Positions 24,200-31,330 of a stretch of 35,203 nucleotides of DNA are shown here, in pieces. Below the pieces are notes generated by a model. The model was not told the DNA's origin. It did not search any database and saw only the letters and a list, made by a program, of their open reading frames with translations. The translations under genes and the position numbers were made by a program. Each line of letters starts with the position of its first letter. Within the stretch, counting starts at the first letter, position 1. The stretch comes from CAVXNB01 sp963763085 (GTDB lineage: Bacteria > Actinomycetota > Acidimicrobiia > Acidimicrobiales > Bog-793): contig CAVXNB010000007.1 of assembly GCA_963763085.1 (NCBI GenBank), forward strand, positions 1-35,203. The letters run 5' to 3'.

Positions 24200-25050
24200 C
24201 AGGAGTCCTCCGACCCGGCGTCGTCTCCGCTGTCGGCGGAGCCGAGGTAGGCGTTGATCACGGTCGGGTCCCTCTGGATCTCGGCCGGCGATCCCTCCGC
24301 GATCACCTCGCCGAAGTTCAGCACGAGGATCCGCTCCGCCACCGACATAACGAGCTTCATGTCGTGCTCGATCAGCAGCACGGTGATGGCGAGCTCGGCG
24401 TTGACCTTGCGGATCAGGCCGGCCAGCTCGATCTTCTCGGCCGGGTTGGTCCCCGCGGCAGGCTCGTCCAGCAGCAGCACCTCCGGGTTCGTCCCGAGTG
24501 CCCGGGCGATCTCGAGGCGCCGCCGGTCCCCGTAGGCCAACGAGCTCGAGAGGTCGTTGGCCTGCCGGGTGAGCCCGACGAACTTCAACAGCTCCAGGGT
24601 CCTGAGATCGCTCTCGTGCTCCTCGCGCCGGGTGCGGGGCAATCGGAGCATGGCGCCGATGGGCCCGGTGTGCTGCTTGGACTCGACCCCGATCTTCACG
24701 TTCTCGAACGCCGTCAGCGCACTGAACATGCGGGAGGTCTGGAAGGTCCTCGCGACTCCGAGCCGGTTCACCTTGTAGGGCTTGCGGCCGATCACGCTCA
24801 CGGAGTGCCCGTTCTTCGGGGTGAACCGGATCGAGCCCTCCTGGGGCCGGTACACGCCCGTCAGACAGTTGAACAACGAGGTCTTCCCGGCGCCGTTGGG
24901 GCCGATGACCGACAGCATCTCTCCCCGGTTCAGGTTCAAAGAGACGTCGCGCAGGCTCGTGACGCCGCCGAAGCGCAAGGTCACGTGCTCGACGGAGAAC
25001 AGGATGTCCGCAGACTGAGATGGGGCCACGGCGGGCGTCGTGTCGGTCAT
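24199..25050 (-). CDS. livG: Branched-chain amino-acid-type ABC transporter ATPase LivG
   Basis: A 283-residue ATPase with Walker A IGPNGAGKTSLFNCLTG, the LivG-type GVARTFQTSRMFSALTAFEN, signature SSLAYGDRRRLEIARAL, Walker B LLLDEPAAGTNP and LLIEHDMKLVM with the switch histidine. The PAAGTNP and IEHDM stretches separate LivG from LivF. It has an unusual polar C-terminal tail (SADSGDDAGSEDS). The ATG overlaps the livM stop (ATGA), and its own stop overlaps livF, so the four transporter genes are tightly coupled. Confidence 0.95.
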   Translation of the reverse strand: MTDTTPAVAPSQSADILFSVEHVTLRFGGVTSLRDVSLNLNRGEMLSVIGPNGAGKTSLFNCLTGVYRPQEGSIRFTPKNGHSVSVIGRKPYKVNRLGVARTFQTSRMFSALTAFENVKIGVESKQHTGPIGAMLRLPRTRREEHESDLRTLELLKFVGLTRQANDLSSSLAYGDRRRLEIARALGTNPEVLLLDEPAAGTNPAEKIELAGLIRKVNAELAITVLLIEHDMKLVMSVAERILVLNFGEVIAEGSPAEIQRDPTVINAYLGSADSGDDAGSEDS

Positions 25051-27194
25051 TCGGTCTCCGGGCCGATGTAGCCGGGTTGGTCGAGAGACAGCTCGCCATA
25101 CGAAGAAGGCAGTTGCTCTCCCATGGACGTGAGCTGCACGGGACCACCCGGACTTTCCGGAGAACTGACGCCCTGCTCCGTGAGCAGGATCTCACGGCGC
25201 CGCCGGCGCGACGGGATGAGGCCCTGCGGCCGGAAGATCATGAGAAGGATGACCAGCGCTCCGAGGTAGATGAACTCGTCCTGGAACTGGTAGTCCTTGA
25301 ACGAGCGCACCTGGAGGTACTGGGGCAGCCACTGGATCAGGAAGGCGCCGAGCACCGCGCCCGCGATCGAGCCCATTCCGCCGAAGATCACGAACACGAG
25401 GATCAGGATGGACGTCTGCACGATGAAGTCGTTCGGCACGAGGCTCTGGACCTGGCTCGCGAAGAAGATCCCGGCGAAGCCGGCGGTCGAGGCTCCGATG
25501 GCGAACGCCATGACCTTGTACTTCAAGGCGTTGATGCCGAGCGAGTCGGCGGCGACCTCGTCTTCCCGGATGGCCGTCCAGGAACGTCCGACGCGGGAGT
25601 GCTCGAGGAAGCTGAACGCCACCATGAAGACCACCGCCACGCCCAGGATCAGGTAGTAGTAGGGAAGAACCGTTCCCGTCCAGGCGTATTTGATCCCGAA
25701 GAGGTTTACCGAGAACTGCGGGATCACCCCCGGAGTGCCTGCCGGTCCGCCCGTGATCCCGTCGAGATTGTTGGCGATGATCTCGATGATCTCGCCGAAC
25801 CCCAGCGTCACGATGGCGAGGTAGTCCCCCCGGAGCCGGAGCGTGGGGGTGCCGAGCAGGACACCGGCAAGCATTGCGGCCACGATGGAGAACGGGATGA
25901 TCCAGAACGGATTGAGGATGAACGGTGGTTGGACCGGAAGCGCGCCCGTGAAGTAGGCGGCGGTGTAGGCCCCGATCGCCCAGAACGCGACGTAGCCGAG
26001 GTCGAGCAGCCCGGCGAAGCCGACGACCACGTTCAGGCCGATGGCGAGCAGGACGTAGATCGCGACCTGGGTCGTGAGGATGGACTGGATGCCCCCGTTC
26101 AAGTGCAACGGCCACTGGATCGCCACGAGAAGCGCGGCGATGGTGATCGCGGTCTTGCCGTAGGCGAATCGGCTCTGCTTGGTGATCCCGACGAATTCGT
26201 AGCGCGCCTGCTCGGAGCCTGACCGGCCGGCGACGCCGACGAGGTAAGAGCCCGCCCAGGCGAGGGCGAAGATCAGGACGAGGGCGCCGGCGGCCATCAC
26301 GCCGAGCCCCGCCGAACTGTTGTGCGGCAGGACGTGAATGGACGCCAACCAGTGTGCGACCGTATGTGGTTGCGACGCCCGCCAGTCGGACCAGGTCGTC
26401 CACATCAGCCACCCGTATGCGAGCAGGATGATGCCGGCGACAACGGCGAACCCCCGGCCCCGCCGGGGAGGGATCCGCTTGCGTGCCGCGGCGATGCCGA
26501 AGAGCAGGGCCTCGAGCACGCTCAGTGCGAGCGCGAGCCACATGAGGAGGATGCCGATGTTGCGGTCGTGCGGGACGACCCCGATCCTGTTCAGGTACTC
26601 CGAGACGGAGTTGTGCATCCACGCCAGCGCCCCGTAGATGGCGACGAACGCGTAGCCTGCGAGGCGGGCGAGCCGCAACGACCGCGTCTCGTATAGGTAG
26701 ACGACAAGCTCCATCGCCGCGAACGCGCAACCGATCTGGATGCAGATGCCGCCTTTCCAGGTGTCGTGCGGTGCGATCCAGGTCACCCAGATGAACCCGA
26801 ACACGATGATCGCCGCGTCGCACGCGAGTCGGACCCAACGCCTCGTCATCACCGTGACAACCGACGACCGTAGGCGGTTGGCCCGCGAGCGCACCGTGAC
26901 GCCGAAGAACTTCCAGATGGAGACGACGGCGAACATCACGACACCCAACCCGAGGAACCAGAGCACCCTGGGGAACTGCAGCGAGCCGGTAATGCCCGAG
27001 GTCGGAGCGGCATTCGAGCCGGGAGGCCCGGTCATGATGGCGAGCACGATGGCCGCCGCCATGCAGATGCCGAGCCGCCGCAGTGAGGGACTGGCGAGCA
27101 GACTCGGGCGCTGCGCCGAGCGCAGAGCCCGAGCTTGCGGACCCGTCGGACCCGGGCGAGAGTCAGCGACGAGCTCGGGTCCGGTCGACGTCAC
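25047..27194 (-). CDS. livM: Branched-chain amino-acid-type permease LivM with long N-terminal membrane extension
   Basis: A 715-residue protein, about twice the usual LivM. Residues about 345-690 are the LivM permease: ATTQ-like start TTQVAIYVLLAIGLNVVVGF, AGLLDLGYVAFWAIGAYTAA, RLRGDYLAIVTLGFGEII, GRSWTAIREDEVAADSLGIN and VFVIFGGMGSIAGAVLGAF. The first 340 residues carry about eight further hydrophobic segments (near 41-56, 76-94, 124-143, 152-168, 178-195, 213-235, 248-266, 298-320) that I do not recognise. A charged tail follows at the C-terminus. GTG 27194 overlaps the livH stop (GTGA). The frame is open throughout, so this appears to be a genuine single product. Confidence 0.9.
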   Translation of the reverse strand: MTSTGPELVADSRPGPTGPQARALRSAQRPSLLASPSLRRLGICMAAAIVLAIMTGPPGSNAAPTSGITGSLQFPRVLWFLGLGVVMFAVVSIWKFFGVTVRSRANRLRSSVVTVMTRRWVRLACDAAIIVFGFIWVTWIAPHDTWKGGICIQIGCAFAAMELVVYLYETRSLRLARLAGYAFVAIYGALAWMHNSVSEYLNRIGVVPHDRNIGILLMWLALALSVLEALLFGIAAARKRIPPRRGRGFAVVAGIILLAYGWLMWTTWSDWRASQPHTVAHWLASIHVLPHNSSAGLGVMAAGALVLIFALAWAGSYLVGVAGRSGSEQARYEFVGITKQSRFAYGKTAITIAALLVAIQWPLHLNGGIQSILTTQVAIYVLLAIGLNVVVGFAGLLDLGYVAFWAIGAYTAAYFTGALPVQPPFILNPFWIIPFSIVAAMLAGVLLGTPTLRLRGDYLAIVTLGFGEIIEIIANNLDGITGGPAGTPGVIPQFSVNLFGIKYAWTGTVLPYYYLILGVAVVFMVAFSFLEHSRVGRSWTAIREDEVAADSLGINALKYKVMAFAIGASTAGFAGIFFASQVQSLVPNDFIVQTSILILVFVIFGGMGSIAGAVLGAFLIQWLPQYLQVRSFKDYQFQDEFIYLGALVILLMIFRPQGLIPSRRRRREILLTEQGVSSPESPGGPVQLTSMGEQLPSSYGELSLDQPGYIGPETE

Positions 27195-28138
27195 GCCTCC
27201 CTCCCGAGTCGCTCGCCGAGGATGCCCGTCGGGCGGAAGAGCAGTAGCGCGACCAGCACCCCGAAGGAGACGACGTCCTGCCACTCTGCGGACATCCAAC
27301 GCAGCGGGATGCTCTCGAACAGCCCGAGCAGCAGGCCGCCGATCATCGCCCCCCGGATGTTGCCGATGCCCCCGAGGACGGCGGCGGTGAAGGCCTTAAG
27401 ACCCGGAACGAAGCCCATCGTGTAGATGACGCCGAACTGGAGTCCGAACAGGAAGCCGGCCACGCCGCCCATCAGTCCCCCGAGCACGAACGTCAGTGCG
27501 ATCGTCCTGTCGATGTTCACGCCCATCAGGCTCGCGGTCTCGGCGTCCTGGGCTACGGCCCGGATGCCCTTGCCCAGCTTTGTCCGGTTCACGACGAGGT
27601 CGAGCACGAACAGCAGGACGATCGCCGAGATCATGGTCAGGATCCAGACGGACTGGACGCCGACGCCGCAGAGGTAGAAGGAGTTGCCTTGGACCACGCT
27701 CGGCGTCGGGATGAACGCCGTGTAGCGCCCGAACTCCTTGCCCGCGATGTTGAAGAGGAAATAGGAAGCTCCGATGGCGCTGATGAGGTACGTCAGCCTG
27801 GGTGCGCCTCGCTTTCGCAGCGGCCGGTACGCGACCCGTTCGAGGACGAAGGCGGTGGCACCGCCCGCGAGGGCGCCGGCGATGACCCCCACGATCATGA
27901 ACCAGAGCGCGAAGTATCCGGTGGGACTTCTCGTTCCGAGCAGAGCGCGCATCACGAACAGACCGCCGAACCCACCCGCCATCACGACTTCGGAGTGGGC
28001 GAAGTTGATGAGCCTGAGCACGCCGTAGACGAGGGTGTAGCCGAGGGCGATGAGCGCGTAGAGGAAGCCGTTGGCGAGGCCCCCGACGATGAGCGAGACC
28101 CAGAGGTTGTTGTTCTCTATGAACCCCGGACAGTGCAT
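27191..28138 (-). CDS. livH: Branched-chain amino-acid-type ABC transporter permease LivH
   Basis: A 315-residue integral membrane permease starting at ATG 28138. It has the LivH pattern NGFLYALIALGYTLVYGVLR, INFAHSEVVMAGGF, VAYRPLRKRGAPRLTYLISA, GKGIRAVAQDAETASLMGVN and GLKAFTAAVLGGIGNIRGAM; the RAVAQDAETASLMGVN loop contacts the ATPases. About eight to nine helices are visible. It overlaps livM by four bases (GTGA). It is separated from livK by about 130 bases holding a strong terminator hairpin, so it is likely expressed by read-through. Confidence 0.95.
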   Translation of the reverse strand: MHCPGFIENNNLWVSLIVGGLANGFLYALIALGYTLVYGVLRLINFAHSEVVMAGGFGGLFVMRALLGTRSPTGYFALWFMIVGVIAGALAGGATAFVLERVAYRPLRKRGAPRLTYLISAIGASYFLFNIAGKEFGRYTAFIPTPSVVQGNSFYLCGVGVQSVWILTMISAIVLLFVLDLVVNRTKLGKGIRAVAQDAETASLMGVNIDRTIALTFVLGGLMGGVAGFLFGLQFGVIYTMGFVPGLKAFTAAVLGGIGNIRGAMIGGLLLGLFESIPLRWMSAEWQDVVSFGVLVALLLFRPTGILGERLGREA

Positions 28139-28207
28139 GCCTTCAGACCACCCCCCTCGACCCTGGGCAGCAGACTAGTCAGTCAGGGACCGAGGACCCA
28201 GTGATGG

Positions 28208-28245
28208 AAAAAAGCCGGGCACCCCGCATGGCGGAGTGCCCGGCT
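28208..28245 (-). terminator. Rho-independent terminator after livK, before livH
   Basis: On the minus strand a 15-base stem (28245-28231 with 28227-28213, one mismatch) closed by a three-base loop is followed by six Ts. It lies about 23 bases after the livK stop. Stems of this kind commonly let the binding protein be made in excess over the permease genes downstream. Confidence 0.85.
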
Positions 28246-28267
28246 CTTCTCAGAAGTGCTGCAGTTA

Positions 28268-29488
28268 CTACGTGAGGCCGAGTTGGACCAACTTGCCCGC
28301 CCGGACCTGGTTGACATAGATGTCGGTGCCCGAGATGTTGCCGTTCGACTTGAACTTGATGGTCTTCGTGAGGCCGTGGTACAGGATGTGGTGAAGGCCG
28401 TTGACGACATTCTGACGAGTGATGTTCTTCGTGCCGCCCTTGTGGGACGCCAGGATCTTCAGCTCTTGAATGATCGTGTTGGCCGCATCGAACGCCTCAG
28501 CGGAGTAGATGCCCACCGGGAAGTGCGCCAGCTTCTTGAAGCCCACCGCGAACGCCTTGTCAGCCTTGCTGTTGCCGAGGACTGAGCACCCGCAGGTGGT
28601 GTAGACGCCGTTTGCCGCGCTGTGCGGGTTGGTGCCGGAGATGAGCGCCGTGCTGTCACTGCCGTCGCCACTCATGACCTTGCCCTTGTAGCCGGCGTGG
28701 TGCAGCGCGCCGAGCAGCAGGCCGAGGTCGCAGTAGTAGCCACCGTAGAACAGCATCCCGACCTTCTTGCTCACAACGGTCGCCGCGTCCGCCGGGTACT
28801 GCGTCGGGCTCGCGGTTCCGTCGCTGCACTGGGTGGTGCCGGGGAACGAGCCGGTGATCACGGTCGCGCCGTCCCTGCGCGCCTGCTTCGCAAACGCGTT
28901 GGCAAGGCCCACGCCGTAGGTGCTGGCGTCGTTGGCGACGTAGATGTCCTTCTTGTGGAGCACCTTGGTCACGTAGTTGGCATCGGCCGGTCCCTGGACG
29001 CTGTCATCCGCCACGACTCGGAAGAAGTTCTTCCATCCGTAGCTCGCGAGCGCCGGCAGGGTCGCCGATGGGCTCACGGTCGCAAGGTGGTTGGAACTGA
29101 ACGTCGGCTCTGCGGCCTTCGTGGCGCCGGAGAACGCCGGGCCGACGACGCCGATGACCGAGCTGTTCGCCACGAGTTCCTGGGCGTCGGTCGGCGAGAT
29201 CGTGGCCGAGCCCTGGTCGTCCTTCTGGACGTACTTGAGCTTGAACGGAAGTGGCCCGAACTGCGAATGACCAGAGTTCGCCCTGTTGATGGCGTACTGA
29301 ACCGAATAGGACATGTTCAGACCGAGCTGCGCGTTTCCACCCGAGAGCGGACCCTCGTACGCAAGAGTGAACGTCGGCTTGCTGGTGGCCGGATGCTTGG
29401 CATTTGCGGACGCAACTCCGCTGAAACTGGCGAGGGCCATTGCCCCCACCGCGATCGGCACACCTGCCTTAAGGAGCAGTCTCCTCAT
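28268..29488 (-). CDS. livK: Branched-chain amino-acid-type ABC substrate-binding protein LivK
   Basis: A 406-residue type-1 periplasmic-binding-fold protein. The signal peptide MRRLLLKAGVPIAVGAMALA ends near GVASANA with AxA sites, and no lipobox cysteine is seen, unusual for a Gram-positive SBP. Fold motifs include LAYEGPLSGGNAQLGLNMSY, VGVVGPAFSGATKAAEP, FFRVVADDSVQGPADANYV and AEAFDAANTIIQELK. Cysteines in TTQCSDG, GYYCDL and TTCGCSV may form disulfides. ATG 29488 follows GGAGGGGAG seven bases upstream. It heads the liv operon. Ligand identity cannot be read; Liv proteins bind amino acids, amides, urea or aromatic acids. Confidence 0.93.
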   Translation of the reverse strand: MRRLLLKAGVPIAVGAMALASFSGVASANAKHPATSKPTFTLAYEGPLSGGNAQLGLNMSYSVQYAINRANSGHSQFGPLPFKLKYVQKDDQGSATISPTDAQELVANSSVIGVVGPAFSGATKAAEPTFSSNHLATVSPSATLPALASYGWKNFFRVVADDSVQGPADANYVTKVLHKKDIYVANDASTYGVGLANAFAKQARRDGATVITGSFPGTTQCSDGTASPTQYPADAATVVSKKVGMLFYGGYYCDLGLLLGALHHAGYKGKVMSGDGSDSTALISGTNPHSAANGVYTTCGCSVLGNSKADKAFAVGFKKLAHFPVGIYSAEAFDAANTIIQELKILASHKGGTKNITRQNVVNGLHHILYHGLTKTIKFKSNGNISGTDIYVNQVRAGKLVQLGLT

Positions 29489-29516
29489 GAAATCTCCCCT
29501 CCTGTGGGTAAATCGA

Positions 29517-29532
29517 GGGGCACCGTTGCCCC
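29517..29532 (-). promoter_or_regulatory. Small perfect hairpin in the livK leader
   Basis: GGGGCA and TGCCCC form a six-base perfect inverted repeat with a four-base loop, 28 bases before the livK ATG and outside the ribosome site. It could affect translation or mRNA stability, or be chance in GC-rich DNA. The intergenic interval 29489-29615 must also hold the livK promoter, but I cannot place it with confidence. Confidence 0.25.
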
Positions 29533-29615
29533 AGTTCCTGACGCAACCTAATCGAAACAGTGACCAATTAGCCAGACAGCAATTCGTCTCTCAGCTTTCC
29601 CACAGCTAATCTTGA

Positions 29616-31325
29616 TCACCGGTTTTCGGTCCCGAGGTGACGGGCGATGACGCTTCGCGCGACCGACGCCGCGGAGGCGTGGCCGGTGAGCGTCTCGACG
29701 AAAGGGTCCTTCTCGAGGACGTACAGGAGCGCATCGGTGACCGCGGTCACCGATGCCATCCGAGGAACGTCCTGCAGTAGGGCGATCTCGCCGAAGCCGT
29801 CGCCGCGCGTGGCCGTCTGCACCAGCTTCCCGTCGCGGACAATCGCAAGCTCGCCGTCGGCGACGGCGTAGTAGCGGTCACCCGGGTCGCCCTGTGTGAT
29901 GACTGACGTCCCTGCGGTCACCCGCATGGGCACCAGCTCCCGCGCCACACCCTCGAGCATGGGCGCCGGCAGCGGCGCGAACATCGCGATCGAGCGCAAC
30001 AGCTGGATCTCCACCTGGGGCACCGTCGCCGAACCGTCGATCCTCCGCAGTTGACCCCAGAGCACGAGCACGAGCACGAGCCCGACCACGGCGGGGGCGA
30101 AGACGGCAGCCCTCACGCCGTCGATCGCGATGGCGACGCGGACGAGCACGGCACCTAGAGCAAGCCCGAGATCCATGAGCGCTTCGAGAACCGAGAACGA
30201 GCCCGCGATCGCGTCGGGCGGCGCCGCACGCTGCCAGAGGGTGCGGCCGGTGATGTTGAAGACCGTGCCCGCCAGACCGACCGTCCCGATCAGCAGAAAG
30301 GCGCCCGCCACACTTGGAAAGGAGCCGAGGATGCCGAGAGCGCCGGCCGCCGCCAGGATGGCGAACGTGAGCGTGTTCGCAAGGTGTCTCCGCCCCACCA
30401 GAAACGCCGTCACGAGCCCGGCAAGCAGCGCGCCGCCACCCAGCGCCGCGTTGAGGTAGCCGGGGCCGCCGGCGCCCATGTGCAGCACGCTCACGGCGAG
30501 AACGACGCAAAGCAGATCGAGAGAGCCGATGAGCACGTAGTAGAAGGTCTGCAGGATCAGCAGGATCCGGGTGGTGGGGTTCCGCAGCGCGACGCTCAGG
30601 TTGTAGCGGACATCGCCTGCCATCGAGGCGAGGGTCTGACCGGCCCCCGACCTCGCGGGTATCGCCGAGCCGGCTTCCTCATCGCCGAGGCCCCCGTCCC
30701 CGGCAAATCGACCTTCCTGAGCGGCCGCCGGTCCGGCTACGGCCGCGACGAGAAGTGCCGCGACGGCAGTCATGGCGGCCGTAGCGGCCACGGCCAGTCC
30801 CGCACCGCGCCACGCGAGCAAGACGCCGACGACGGCGGGTCCGACAAGGCTCGCCGCTCCCTCCGTCCAGCCCGTCATCACATTGGCGGCCGTGAGCTCC
30901 TCGGGAGTACGGACGATCGCCGGCAACAAGGCCGCCTGTGCCGGCCGCGTGACCGTGAGACTGAGCGCGCCGAGCGGTGCCAGTAGGAACACCACGATCG
31001 CAGGCGCGCCGCAGCCGATCGCGACGGCCACACCGCCGATAGACGCCGCCTGGAGGCCGTAACTCGCGAAGAGGACACGGCTCGGACGGCGGTGGTCGCT
31101 GAACGTGCCTATGAACGGACCGAGCAGGGTGCTCGGAACGAGTTGGACGAGCACCATCACCATGCTGGCGGTCGGTCCCCCGTGCCCGTAGGCGTAGACG
31201 AGCAGAGCCAGCCAGATGCCGAATTCGCTCGTGGAGAACAGAAGGTAGGCGACCCCGACCCTACGGAGAGTCGTGTTTCCGAAGGCGGCCCGGAAGACCG
31301 AGAAGACGACGCGCAGCCGCCCCAT
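29616..31325 (-). CDS. MFS transporter fused to a C-terminal cyclic-nucleotide-binding domain
   Basis: A 569-residue membrane protein. Residues 1 to about 415 form an MFS permease of about 12 helices (VFSVFRAAFGNTTLRRVGVA, PSTLLGPFIGTFSDHRRPSR, LSLTVTRPAQAALLPAIV). From about 440 to 560 a cNMP-binding domain follows: MFAPLPAPMLEGVARELVPM, VITQGDPGDRYYAVADGELA and the phosphate cassette GFGEIALLQDVPRMASV, which keeps the Glu and Arg that contact cyclic nucleotide. Transport may therefore be gated by cAMP or cGMP (inference; many such domains bind neither). ATG 31325 lies five bases after the gamma-glutamyltransferase stop and uses GGTGAGGGG, so the two genes form one unit. Confidence 0.9.
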   Translation of the reverse strand: MGRLRVVFSVFRAAFGNTTLRRVGVAYLLFSTSEFGIWLALLVYAYGHGGPTASMVMVLVQLVPSTLLGPFIGTFSDHRRPSRVLFASYGLQAASIGGVAVAIGCGAPAIVVFLLAPLGALSLTVTRPAQAALLPAIVRTPEELTAANVMTGWTEGAASLVGPAVVGVLLAWRGAGLAVAATAAMTAVAALLVAAVAGPAAAQEGRFAGDGGLGDEEAGSAIPARSGAGQTLASMAGDVRYNLSVALRNPTTRILLILQTFYYVLIGSLDLLCVVLAVSVLHMGAGGPGYLNAALGGGALLAGLVTAFLVGRRHLANTLTFAILAAAGALGILGSFPSVAGAFLLIGTVGLAGTVFNITGRTLWQRAAPPDAIAGSFSVLEALMDLGLALGAVLVRVAIAIDGVRAAVFAPAVVGLVLVLVLWGQLRRIDGSATVPQVEIQLLRSIAMFAPLPAPMLEGVARELVPMRVTAGTSVITQGDPGDRYYAVADGELAIVRDGKLVQTATRGDGFGEIALLQDVPRMASVTAVTDALLYVLEKDPFVETLTGHASAASVARSVIARHLGTENR

Positions 31326-31330
31326 CCCCC

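Noticed and set aside
24199..25195. Upstream extension of the livF frame to 25195
   Set aside because: It lies over livG in another frame; livF has its own ATG at 24199 in a TGATG overlap.
25020..26222. 400-codon plus-strand frame rich in Asp/Glu/Arg opposite livM
   Set aside because: Charged low-complexity composition is the usual mirror of a membrane-protein gene.
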